Part shown: one piece after another, positions 7,815 to 16,945 of the stretch
How positions within the stretch are numbered: position 1 is the stretch's first letter
How the letters are laid out: each line of letters starts with the position of its first letter
DNA from: Cyclostephanos tholiformis
Taxonomy: Eukaryota > Bacillariophyta > Thalassiosirophyceae > Thalassiosirales > Thalassiosiraceae
DNA: 18,755 nucleotides
Reading direction: 5' to 3'
Assembly (NCBI GenBank): GCA_036939975.1
Contig: JALLPB010001218.1
Location: 1-18,755 of the forward strand
Program-made: the position numbers and the translations under genes
Notes under the pieces: model-generated
The model's input: the letters and a program-made list of their open reading frames with translations, nothing else
Database searches by the model: none
What the model was told of the DNA's origin: nothing

Positions 7815-8408
7815 ATTTGTACCAAAGAAATGATGGAATCATTAGAGAATGAATCAAAAAATACATGCGTAAAAAGGAACAGTATTGAATGTGTTTTAAT
7901 GGCATAAAGACAGTCATTGTCTCTTAGGGTTCAGTTTCAGTAAATTTGTTTCGAAAAAAAAGCCATTTGCGTGGAGTTTTCGAATTAAAAAATTATTTAA
8001 AAATTAAAAAATAATTTTTAAACAGCTCTATTGTTCCCGCCATAAGTAAGGTGCGAAATTACTCCCGCCATATTTATTTTTTTTAAATGGCGGGTTGCTA
8101 ACCTACTCGTCGGTTTCCCAGATATTCGAATTTGGTTTCGGAACGCGCGTCAGATCCCTCCCCGACGCGCTACTGATTGCTACACCCAAGAAAAGCCTGC
8201 CGGGGGCGGGTGGGGGATTCTTAACTAGAGCTAGCACAGCAAATTTTAGTGAAGAGAGAAAATTTAAATTCTCTCCCAGAAGGTTTTCGAAACAACAATC
8301 TAATAGCCTTCACTCATAAATAAGTAATCACCTATTAAATACAGCTATCACGTTGTTACTGTATAGCAGTGATTACTTATTACTATCACTAAAGCGGAAA
8401 GCATGACC
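7815..8408. other. Gene-poor spacer with inverted repeats
   Basis: No supportable gene. An AT-rich block at 7986-8022 is built of AAAATT/AATTTTT repeats. CCCGCCAT (8064-8071) is inverted as ATGGCGGG (8087-8094), and another CCCGCCATA lies at about 8037. An open frame of about 74 codons (8095-8319, no ATG start) covers the more GC-rich part, but nothing in its product is recognisable. Confidence 0.4.
8319..8381. repeat. 13-base perfect inverted repeat
   Basis: AATAAGTAATCAC (8319-8331) is exactly inverted as GTGATTACTTATT (8369-8381), with a 37-base loop. It could be the ends of a very small non-autonomous element or a weak hairpin. No flanking target duplication could be confirmed. Confidence 0.6.
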
Positions 8409-8533
8409 AAAGCCGTGCGTTGGTTGATGTGATATTGGCATGGAGAGAGAGAGGGGGTCAAAGCCGCACGTTGGTTGATGTGGTATTGACATGGAGAGAG
8501 TGAGGGGGTCAAAGCCACATGTTGGTTGATGTG
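8409..8533. repeat. 51-base tandem repeat, about 2.5 copies
   Basis: Units start at 8409, 8460 and 8511, each beginning AAAGCC and containing GTTGGTTGATGTG. The first two are full length and end GAGGGGGTC. Because 51 is a multiple of three, minus-strand frames stay open through it and give a 17-residue periodic product. I read this as an artefact of the repeat rather than as a gene. Confidence 0.8.
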
Positions 8534-9578
8534 TGCATTGTGGTTGTGTTTCATGTGGTAAGGCTGTGATTTCTTTAAGCATGTGCACATGTAAGCATGT
8601 ATGCATTGGAACAGTACAGATGTTCCTCACTTTTTATTTTTCAGATAGCGCTCTCTGTTGTTTCTTCCTGTTTTTTTGTGTGATTTTGTTGGCTGGCGGG
8701 GTTTCTGTGTTCGCAAATATGCATGTGCGCATGTATTCCCTCAAGTTTTTTGTCAGAATAGATGACCTTCCCACGAATAAGTAATGTAGTTGTGGAAATA
8801 ACATTCCCTAGTTACAGACTAGTACGTAGGAATAGTACAGTTGGGTGGTCACTGCTTAGCATGACATCCAACAAAAACCACCACAATGGTGGAGCCGGTC
8901 GCCGGTCTAGCGGCATGGCTTTGGCATTTCCTGCCACACCATCCCGGGTGCCTCTGCAGAAGGGGTTGACCAAGAGTGGTGTGGTGGGGTTTAACTAAAT
9001 GATACAAACCGGACGAGAAAAAAATTATTTTCTAAACACAATGAATTATTTTAGTTTTTTGCCTCTAGTTGGACTTACAACGCCCCCAAATCGATGGTAT
9101 CTCACTTCTCCCACATGTCATGCTCGTCGCACCTCCCATCCGTTGTCCCCTCCGTCGTGGTGGCCAGTTTTTTGTTGGTTGTGGTGTATTTATTTGTCAT
9201 TTGGCATCCATCTAAGGCCACAACGTATTTTATTTTTAATTTGGTTTGTCGCATAATTTGCCGCCCCAAATGATGTGATAACGTCCCACCCGGCTTTCAC
9301 TTTTTTGCTTCTCTTTTTCCTCTTCTTCTTCTTATGCAGTTTTGAATTTTCAAATTTCGAATTATGGTCGTGCAAATTTCGAATTATGATTGTGCCAACC
9401 GATTTTACTTGCCCTCTTACATTCCCAAGATCTCCCCACAATTTCCCATTCCTCACAAATTTCTCCCTCCACATAAATTCATGCCTCATCATGGTCCACA
9501 CCCAGCACTCCCCACTCTCTCAACTGAGCACAGTAGCAACGCACAGTACAAATGTTTCTATTTTATTTGCATTGACGT
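8534..9578. other. Gene-poor region with weak open frames
   Basis: No convincing gene. Plus-strand 8762-8998 could encode a 78-residue peptide whose second half (SGMALAFPATPSRVPLQKGL) looks somewhat protein-like. Minus-strand 9190-9501 is open for about 100 codons and contains a Lys/Arg cluster produced by the T/C-rich tract at 9300-9340. A 22-base tandem duplication (CAAATTTCGAATTATG...TG) lies at 9351-9372 and 9373-9394. None of these has enough support to be called a gene. Confidence 0.35.
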
Positions 9579-10376
9579 CTAATCATCGCAGCTATTCTTA
9601 TGAGGTTTGTCATGTGGTGGTATGCATTTTCTCATGTTCCCATGCTTTGTCTCTCCGGCGGTGTCCCTCTTCATCCTCTTAGATTTCCTCTTCTTGATAC
9701 TGTTGTTACCGTTTGCCACATTAATACTAACCCCATCCACAGTGGAATTATCTCACATAACCTTGTCGGGTGGCTCGTCATCGTGACTTGGTTGGAAGTT
9801 GCTATGATTCATTGCCGTCTCCATTGTAGCGGTACCTACACCACGACAACCATCATTTCCCCACTCCGTTCGGTTTGGTTTGTTGCAATCCAGTCCTTTA
9901 GCATTGTCCCCCTTTTTACTATTCGATTTATTCTTTTTATTACTTTTGTCACTCGTTCCCCCCTTAGGGATCGATGGAAGTGGTCTCGAAAATTTACCGC
10001 CAGGTGGAATATTCGATCTGTTCATCTTCATGGTCGTGGTGGCACTAACACTATTTGCCCCCAATCACGACTTTTGAACATTGTCCTTGTGTCTGGATTG
10101 CTGCGCCGCACGAGTTATTGCCATTCTTGTTATTAATGCAACACGTCCTTTGTTAGCTAATGGCAAATTATCGTCGTCACTATCATCTGTTTCGGAAGAA
10201 CTGGAGCTGTGTTGTTGAGACAGCGCGTGTAGTGCGGTCATTCTTTCCAATGATTTTCCCCTGGGTGTGGATGACGACATCATATTGATAGTAAAGCTGG
10301 AGCGTGTATTACTAATATATGACAGTATATTACTGGCAGAGTGTTTGGTCGAATCATTCATGGTATGATTACTCAT
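9579..10376 (-). pseudogene. Ser/Lys/Asn-rich reading frame interrupted by two TGA codons
   Basis: From the ATG at 10376, one frame runs about 265 codons to a TAG at about 9579, with only two internal stops, both TGA (10065-10067 and 9753-9755). The product is low complexity and hydrophilic: a Ser run followed by ETDDSDDDN, a middle region with NKKNKSNSKKGD, and a C-terminal basic cluster KKRKSKRMKRD resembling a nuclear localisation signal. A random frame this long should contain about a dozen stops, so coding ancestry is likely. Premature TGA through decay is the simplest reading; readthrough or an unseen splice is possible. The family is not recognised. Confidence 0.4.
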
Positions 10377-10790
10377 GACAATAATTCAGTTCACACACGG
10401 TTTGTTCGACTCTTTGGGGAGAAGAAGAACTAGAGTAATAAAACTCAGTAATATTACTGTATAGTCGAGGTTATAGTAATGATACTCAGTAATATTGCTT
10501 GTTAATCCTAAGTTGGAACATGGGGATACTCCAATAGTAGCCAGGAGTTTGTCTTTCTCACTGTCATTCTTATCTGTTTTCTCAGGCAATGTTACTGAAT
10601 GGTATTGGATTTCGAAACATGATGCAGGTAGGAAAGACAGTAAAATAATGTCTTCCGTTTAAAAACCGGTGTGGATGATACACAAACTAAAGTAAGAATA
10701 CTATAGTAATATTACTGAAAAAAATACTAAAGTAAGAATACTATAGTACTATTACTGAAAAAAATATGGTACGAATACTCAATGGTGATT
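10377..10790. repeat. AT-rich region with AGTAATATTACT palindromes and a 40-base duplication
   Basis: No gene. The 14-base palindrome CAGTAATATTACTG is at 10446-10459, with a near copy at 10486-10499 (CAGTAATATTGCTT). A 40-base segment (10686-10725) starting ACTAAAGTAAGAATAC and containing TAGTAATATTACTGA is tandemly duplicated at 10726-10765 with one difference (TAATATTA to TACTATTA). These palindromes lie upstream of the minus-strand frame at 10376 and the plus-strand gene remnant at about 10800. Confidence 0.7.
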
Positions 10791-11149
10791 GTGCATTACT
10801 CAGTAGTAGTACGGGGGGGGATATTTGACAAAGGCATTTTTTGGTCCTTTCATTCCGATCTATGTATCAGGAGTCAGCATGCCATACATGTGTGTTTATG
10901 GATATCATTGGTTCTATGCAAATCAAGTGCAATGTTGGAGGTGCATGCACGGCTATGGTTTATCTATGGCAGACAAATGGAGAGGAGCTTCAATGTTGAG
11001 AGAGTTGCAGATGGAACGTGCATCTTAACTGTGCATACTGATGTAGGGCTTCCTGGTGGGCTTATATTACATCCTTTGGCGAACAGAGTATTAAGGAATA
11101 TTATGATATAGGGTGTAGACTGGTCAGTCAGGATTATGGAAGACAGGAT
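10790..11149 (+). pseudogene. Frameshifted gene remnant leading into the Asp/Asn-rich ORF
   Basis: Protein-like sequence moves through three plus-strand frames. First comes a Cys/Trp/Tyr-containing stretch with GYHWFYANQVQCWRC and GYGLSMADKW (about 10835-10985). The next stretch, in another frame, is FNVERVADGTCILTVHTD with VGLPGGL (about 10990-11065). Last is YYDIGCRLVSQDYGRQD at about 11098-11149, in frame with the following intact ORF and continuing MMLRIIGWDNERG. At least two frameshifts are needed, so I read the N-terminal part as decayed. Two Cys and two Trp in a short span could form a metal site, but no family is recognised. Confidence 0.35.
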
Positions 11150-11614
11150 ATGATGTTGAGGATCATCGGTTGGGATAATGAAAGAGGGGCAAACAAAAAC
11201 AACGATGACAATGGTTTCAACGAGAACAACAACGATTATGACAACATCGACGATGACGACGACAACGACAACAACGATGACGAACACGAAAACAATGATG
11301 ATGACAAAAATGATGACAAACACAAAAGCAATGACGATGGAGGTACCAACGGTGACGGAGTAATTAATTTAACTTGTTCAACCGATGAAAAAATTCTTGG
11401 TAACGGCAACAACAACAATGATGTCAACAACAATGACGACAATGAGGACGATGATGATGAAACTTATCATCCTAACACTGACAACAGCTCTTTGTCAGGC
11501 ATGGACGACAACAATGATGACAGAAGCGATGAGGAAAACAACAGTGGTGAAAGTTACAGTGATGGAGGGAATGAAGTAATTGAAATTGTTGATCTAACAG
11601 AATCTACTGAATAA
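11150..11614 (+). CDS. Asp/Asn-rich low-complexity protein with C-terminal SUMO-interaction-like motif
   Basis: A 154-residue ORF of unknown function. The frame is open 36 codons upstream of this ATG, back to a TGA at 11039. After MMLRIIGWDNERG the protein is almost entirely Asp, Asn, Glu and Lys, encoded by runs of AAC, GAC, GAT and AAT codons, interrupted by a hydrophobic patch VINLTCSTDEKILG around residue 75. The last 13 residues, EVIEIVDLTESTE, match the consensus of SUMO-interacting motifs (hydrophobic core V-I-x-I-V-D-L-T with acidic flanks), resembling the motif known in SUMO-targeted ubiquitin ligases. It may be the surviving last exon of the decayed gene just upstream. The composition means the ORF could partly reflect a simple repeat; the hydrophobic ends argue for coding. 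Confidence 0.45.
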   Translation: MMLRIIGWDNERGANKNNDDNGFNENNNDYDNIDDDDDNDNNDDEHENNDDDKNDDKHKSNDDGGTNGDGVINLTCSTDEKILGNGNNNNDVNNNDDNEDDDDETYHPNTDNSSLSGMDDNNDDRSDEENNSGESYSDGGNEVIEIVDLTESTE

Positions 11615-11659
11615 TTAATAAATATGGAAAAATAGGGAAGATGTTTTAGATGTAGCCAA

Positions 11660-12997
11660 TTAAATTATCAAATTAGAATTGTCATTTAGTCCTACTACAC
11701 GGGTTTTAAGGTAGCAGGAAATGGAATAAACCTGATCATCCGATTTGCACCGAGACAATATGCAATGTGGTCCCTGCGGATTAAACTTAAAAAATCGCCA
11801 GGTCGGAGAGCAACAGCAGCTCCAATTCTGGGAAAGCAAAAGTAGCATACAATAGGGTCATCCTCATGGTAGCATCAATCCATGTGCATCTGCACGATGG
11901 ACATGGTGAAATCATTGTCAATGTGACAATGAAGAAAAACATTCACACCGAAACCTGCACCGTTGTAATACCGGGCAGAATGTGGAGTGGAAGATGAGGA
12001 GGGAGATGGTGCCATTGTTAAATATGGAACATGTTTCTTAGCTTCGACGATATGTCGAATCATGTCTGTGCTACCAAACATGTCGAACGCATATTCGGCA
12101 CGTTGCAAACGATTAAGTAAAGTGTCTCAATCACTGCATGGGAAACCATACTTAAGTTTGTATAGACCGGACTGACACCTCCTTCGGCTCGACCAGGTTG
12201 CAATCGAGGGTGACCGTCGGTGAACACTTGCTTGCTGAAACCTTGCACCAGAGATTGTGGCTGGGTGCAAGCACACGAATTCATTGCTTGGCATATAACA
12301 GAACCATCTTTCGGGATGGATAAAGATTTCTGTCGAGGGAGACAAATGAAGACTGGAAATTTGACTGACGGTAAATGCATGCATAGTCCAAATTGTGAAT
12401 TTGTCATATCATGGACCCACAGATCTCCCCTTAAAATAGAAAGTATGCAAACGTTACCACCATGATACTGCTCTGTGTTTATAGTAGGTAGGTTTGTCCC
12501 TCCGTCACAGAGGACAAGGGTATTCTTGATGAAATCGAAGGTCAACCATTTGACATTGGGACAAACAATGGTGGGCACTTTGACGTCTTTCAATATGCTC
12601 CGCTGCTTGGAAAACTTTCTAGATTGATTGAGAGGTCTGCAGTGACTGGTTGACCTTTTGCAAGAGCAGCAACACGGGTCCTCATTGATGATGGGGAGTT
12701 CAATTTGTCAACGTGACACCAGATTGAAAAGGTTGTCTAAGCTGTTGGAACGGATGAGTCATTCGATGAGCGGTGAAGTCCTCCCACGGTTAGGAAGCGA
12801 CACTTGCGATCACATCGTGACATATTCACCCTAGAGGATGGCGCAACGGCCTGTCCAGGAACAGTTCGTGACATTCCGTCCGCTGCAACATGGAGATCGA
12901 TGTCCCCATCACAAACGAGCAACCAATTAGGATCATCGATAAATGGTTGGGAATAACCATCAACACCCTGTTTCCTTGAAGAATTCATGATATGCAA
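11660..12997 (-). pseudogene. Decayed gene resembling a 2-oxoglutarate/Fe(II) oxygenase
   Basis: Minus-strand protein-like sequence extends from the ATG at 12997 to the TAA at 11660, broken by TAG (12737), TGA (12127), TGA (11875) and at least three frame changes. The C-terminal part is most informative. ARYYNGAGFGVNVFLHCHID (about 11916-11975) contains an HxD pair. It is followed by YFCFPRIGAAVALRPGDF (about 11790-11845) and, after a one-base shift at a run of A near 11790, FNPQGPHCILSRC and YSISCYLKTRVVGLNDN. HxD, then RPGD, a downstream His and an Arg is the layout of a double-stranded beta-helix dioxygenase; TET/JBP-like enzymes share the shape. The N-terminal part includes VCDGDIDLHVAADG and WCHVDKLNSPS. 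It cannot encode an intact enzyme as it stands. The assignment is by motif only. Confidence 0.45.
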
Positions 12998-13920
12998 ACA
13001 TGAGCAGTGCCAATAATTAAAATTATGAGATGCTAAAGGAGGGATGGAGGGGGGTGGTGGGCAAGGCTCGTTTGGTTTTGAAATTTAAATCAGAAAAAGG
13101 AAAGAATGTTTGAATGTAAACTGAGAAACGGATGTTTTCTGGAAAAAGTAGAAAGAACAAATTTAATTGAGATACAAAAAACAAAAACAATTGGCGGGAA
13201 GATAGAACAATAATTTGGCGGGAATTTAAAGCGATCGAGGACGACGGACAGAAAAAGAGTGGCAGATAATAGGTAGTAGGAATCATTCATGGTCATGGCG
13301 GATGATTACATACTGAAGAGACTTCGTAGGAATTCTTATTTTTTTGGTGAAAAACTTAAAAATGAATGAAAAACTCGCTCATGACTTTCTCGTTGAAAGA
13401 AATCGCGCGGACGTTCCGTTACATAGTAGTTCTACTGAGAAAATCGCCGATCACTCTATGGTTCCAACATAGTTGTCTTTATGTTAATTGATTCCATTCT
13501 TCTCAGCTTTTCTCCTCGAGAAAATTTTGTAGCTAACTCAGGGATTCATGAAACCCCCAGATTTCCGCCCCTCTCCAAGGGTTTTGTTAAATGCACAATT
13601 TGTGAGTTAAGTCCCACAAGCCCAATTAGAAACAGATATTTTTGTGTAGAAAAGTGAGGAACGTCCTTCAATCTGCTTCATTTATTGTGCCATGTAGAGA
13701 AAAAAGTATTCAGATGATGTAGAAAAGTGAGGAACGCCCTGCTGCTTCTAAAAAAAGAGAGTGGGAGAAGGGTTGACCTCTTTGCTCATCATCTACAGGT
13801 GTCCCGGCCTCAGTGATTAGCTGCCAAGCAACATATCCTCCCAAGACATCAAGGCTCAACATTTTGACAAGAGGGAATCATGCCACTAATCCCTCACCAG
13901 GAACAAAATAGAAAGAAAAA
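12998..13920. promoter_or_regulatory. Long upstream region of the heat-shock-factor gene with E2F-like sites and a repeat
   Basis: No gene seen in these 923 bases. TTGGCGGGAA occurs at 13191-13200 and TTTGGCGGGAA at 13214-13224. Both match the E2F/DP consensus known from animals and plants and lie about 700 bases before the heat-shock-factor ATG. A 23-base direct repeat, TGTAGAAAAGTGAGGAACG followed by TCCT or CCCT, lies at 13645-13667 and 13718-13740. The stretch TCATCATCTACAG at 13786-13798 could be a splice acceptor of a 5'-UTR intron, but no donor was identified. Regulatory roles are inferred. Confidence 0.4.
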
Positions 13921-15959
13921 ATGGAGCCGAACCGAGGCTCGGCCCAGGCAAGCCATGATGGCAACAATGATGGCGATTCGCTCCCACAAACAGCATACAG
14001 TGACGAAGAAAGTACAGATCGTGACTCAAGAGGGTCATCAAACGAAGTCACTTTGAATGTAAAAGCATCTCCATCGTCTGGGATGCCGATTGCCCTGCTA
14101 GCAATGCCTTCTTCCTCAAAGGAACACTCGACAAAGAGCGCCAGACGCTCGAATATAGCACCATCATATCGTGAAGTGAGGGTGCTAAACCCAAGTCCAT
14201 ATTTTTATTATATAGATCATTCTCGAGGCTCAGATGACGATCCTCTCGCTCCGCTCTCTCCCGCCTTGAGCGTCCCCAACTTCGTAATCAAACTTCATGC
14301 GATTCTTATTTGTGAAAGCCTAAGCAATATAATTTCGTGGATGCCTCATGGAAGGAGTTGGAAGATTTTGAACCAGGTAAGACGAGTGCTACTCTCTTGT
14401 TGCTGTACGGTGTCGATCATCCCTCTTACTCTCAATTTTTCACATCCCCAATGCTGCCTAGACTGAATTTGAGAGACAGGTACTTCCAACTTATTTCAAT
14501 CAAGGGAGTATATCTAGTTTTTATCGACAGGCGAATGGGTGGGGTTTTCGAAGTAAGTACTTCTCTTTCTCATGACATCGTTATCTCTCAACGCCGTCGC
14601 GAGACTGCTTCCATTCAGACAAACCTCACGCTGACCAAATTCATTTTTTTTGCGTCAGGACTGCTCAAAGGTCCCGATAAAGGATCGTTCTACAACGAAC
14701 GTTTCTTACGAGGTCTGCCCTTTCTAGCCAAGAAAATGAAAAGGATAGGCGGCGCAAAGATAGTTCAAGACATCAATATAAACCATGAACCAATCTTATG
14801 GAAAATAAGCGCCGAGTTTCCGACTCCCGCGGAATTATCAAAGGATAGTTTGGATTATACTGTGCTGAACATCATTAATAAGTGTCACAAAGAAGGAGGG
14901 CCTAAGGCCAAGATGCCCTTTGTTCATAGCGTAGAGACGGGCATCTACGCGAAAAAGGACGAAAACGAGATGGCTGCAGCCGCAGCGGTGTCGCAAACGA
15001 ATCTGTTGATGCCTCAAGGTGGGATGATCAATGATTTATATTTGACCCCAGCCAGAAGTGGGGGTGCAACAATAAGCGACAGCGCATCAGTGAGCGGTCA
15101 TGATCAGTTATTTTCAATTCAAGAGGGTCTAAATAATACTCATATGGACGCCTTCCTGCAGCAGCATCAAAGACTGCTGCAAGACCAACAAGGATACAAT
15201 CGCCAACAAGAGCAGTGGAATCTCATGCAGCAACTGCTAAATCAAGATCAGAACCAGCTCGTCAATAGCTTGTTATTGAAACTTATGCTCAATGAAACGA
15301 ATCAAATCACGACTACTCTTGCCCCGCAACAAAATGTAGCGTGGCCACAGCATCAACTTCAAACAATATTAAGAAATTCTGGGCGATTTGTAAATGCGTA
15401 CAACCCCACAGCTTATGCTCCGGTTGCTGAGCCGCTCTCACTTCAAGGAATTGTAGGCAATGCATCTGGTAGCCTTTCGGGGCTTCAGCAGGTTGGTGAC
15501 AATGCCAGTATTCCTCCGGCCTCTGTTGGTGGAAATATTTATGATACTCTTAGACGGTTGTATCTTTTGCAAGCTAATGAAGCTCAGGGCCAACAGCAGG
15601 CAACACTGAACCCTGGGACAGTATTGAGCAGAGTGCTGCAAAACATAGTACAGACTCAACTAAATCAACCAACCATGCGGCCGAATATGTTTGATATGTA
15701 TCCTCATTTGAGCCAAACTACGTACAGTCCATTTAATCTACCCTCACACTCTACTGCTAATATGTTGGCGACATCACAATCACAACCTTTGCATTATAGC
15801 CAGCAGCCCCAGTCTAATCGGCTGGAGCAATACACTCTACCACAGCAATATCAGCTGACAGAGCCAATTATACAACAAATTCAGCAGATGCAGCAGCATG
15901 ACGGGCAGAATCAGCATCCAATCCAGCCCCAAGACGAAGAAAAGAATCAAGAGAAATAG
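13921..15959 (+). CDS. Heat shock transcription factor (diatom-type), three exons
   Basis: The coding sequence is join(13921..14376, 14462..14552, 14659..15959), 615 residues. Heat shock factors are nuclear activators that bind nGAAn repeats through a winged-helix domain. Residues 1-100 are Ser-rich and probably disordered, ending YFYYIDHSRG. The DNA-binding domain spans about 119-211: VPNFVIKLHAIL, then IISWMPHGRSWKIL, then (exon 2) FERQVLPTYFNQ and SSFYRQANGWGFR, then (exon 3) GSFYNERFLRGLPFLAKKMKR. NGWGF in place of NxYGF is the form common in diatoms. Beyond about residue 280 the protein is Gln-rich, as in activation domains. No clear leucine-zipper oligomerisation region was seen. Both introns are needed to rebuild the domain, which supports the model strongly. 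The start is the first ATG of the frame. Confidence 0.92.
14377..14461 (+). other. Heat-shock-factor intron 1
   Basis: 85 bases, donor GTAAGA, acceptor CTGCCTAG preceded by a pyrimidine-rich tract. Phase 0: it joins SWKILNQ to TEFERQVLPTYF, restoring the recognition-helix region. The unspliced frame gives no such match. Confidence 0.88.
14553..14658 (+). other. Heat-shock-factor intron 2
   Basis: 106 bases, donor GTAAGT, acceptor TTTTTTTTGCGTCAG. It splits an Arg codon (A|GA) and joins NGWGFR to RLLKGPDKGSFYNERFLRG, as expected for the family. Confidence 0.88.
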
Positions 15960-16081
15960 AGGGAGTGACTGACTGCATTTTTCCCTGTAAGATGAAACGC
16001 ACCAAACTAATCAGAGAATCAAAACTCACCACGAAACCATTCCAATTCGAGTACTTATTTTTGTCAATGTCAGTCTTGTAA

Positions 16082-16296
16082 ATGTCCCTGATGAAGATGA
16101 TCACGATACATCTTATTGTACGACGTGGTTTCCTTGTTGGACTCTGACTCAGAAAACAGATGCAGACTTATCATGGAGGCGTTCTGATGGAGTCGCTTAC
16201 AGTTCATGTCATTTACATTTATGCCATGGCTTGGCTAGCGCATGCCTCCTTCATTAAATTGTTTCAATGTTTGTACGGAATTGGGTCAACTCGTGG
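16082..16296 (+). pseudogene. Truncated upstream copy of a duplicated small gene
   Basis: Starts GTAAATGTCCCTGA..A..A with ATG at 16082 and is clearly related to the copy at 16414. It matches that copy's first 70 or so bases, lacks its middle part, and resumes at KTDADLSWRRSDGVAY, followed by DNA similar to the other copy's downstream end (up to GGAATTGGG at about 16287). The start and the WRRS segment are in different frames, so it is not functional. It probably arose by tandem duplication followed by internal deletion. Confidence 0.55.
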
Positions 16297-16413
16297 ACAT
16301 CAGCTATCACATTAACACATTAACAAGGGAATCAAAAAGTCAAAACATAAACAAATCTGATATGAGTATTAAGTCAAGGATGGGATAATTTATTGACGAG
16401 ATCAAACTCGTAA

Positions 16414-16770
16414 ATGTCCCTGAGGAGGAGGATCACGACGCCTATTACTGAAAGATGTGTCCTCGACTGGGAGAGCTCTGACAATCCACCGGGTGTCGAG
16501 ACGCGATGCTGGCGTGAAGTGTCATTGGAGGATATTCCAATTTATGGGAACAAAGAAGTGCACGATGTAAATGCAGACATTTGAGACCATACGATGGCTT
16601 TCACAGACAAAAATCGATGGGGAAAATGTGGTGACGATGAGGAAGGAGGTGGGGCTACATGGCAGACAACGGATACAGACAAATCATGGAGGCGCTCTGG
16701 TGGGGCCGCTTATCGCTTCATTTTTATCATTTCCATATATGCTATGGCTTACGTCTGCATCCCGCCATAA
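16414..16770 (+). pseudogene. Small unknown gene, one in-frame TGA
   Basis: From the ATG at 16414 a protein-like frame runs 118 codons to a TAA at 16768, broken only by TGA at 16582 (codon 57). The first half begins MSLRRRITTPITERCVLDWE and contains VETRCWREVSLEDIPIYG. The second half contains FTDKNRWGKCGDDEEGGG and WQTTDTDKSWRRSGGAAYRF, followed by a hydrophobic stretch FIFIISIYAMAYVCI that could be a membrane segment. Trp is encoded by TGG five times, so TGA is not the ordinary Trp codon. A partial paralogue lies 332 bases upstream. The family is not recognised. It could be a decayed gene, or an intact one if the TGA is a sequencing error or is read through. Confidence 0.5.
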
Positions 16771-16945
16771 AGTTGTATTTGTACATGGAATAGGGCTCTT
16801 TTCTTCTATTCACATCACCATCACGCCACACGTCGACGCCCCCATTCGACTGTTGCACTAGCCGTTGGTGAATTTGTCACGGCTGCGTGCCTTTGCTCGC
16901 CACCTCTTAAGGAAAATTAGATCGACCCCAGCCGATGGGATCATC

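Noticed and set aside
8348..8630. Minus-strand frames with a 17-residue His/Pro/Cys repeat
   Set aside because: Explained by the 51-base tandem repeat; no start context or homology-like features.
9600..10136. 178-codon plus-strand frame rich in Phe, Ile, Leu and His
   Set aside because: It lies antisense to the Ser/Lys-rich minus-strand frame, whose composition is more protein-like; no ordered membrane topology or motif.
10449..10715. TAATATTAC, the nick-site nonamer of circular single-stranded DNA viruses, at 10449 and 10707
   Set aside because: It sits inside an AT-rich palindrome repeated several times, without a GC stem-loop and without any Rep-like gene nearby.
10964..11442. Val/Ile- and Ser/Leu-rich minus-strand frames
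   Set aside because: They are the complement of the Asp/Asn codon repeats and give artificial hydrophobic sequence.
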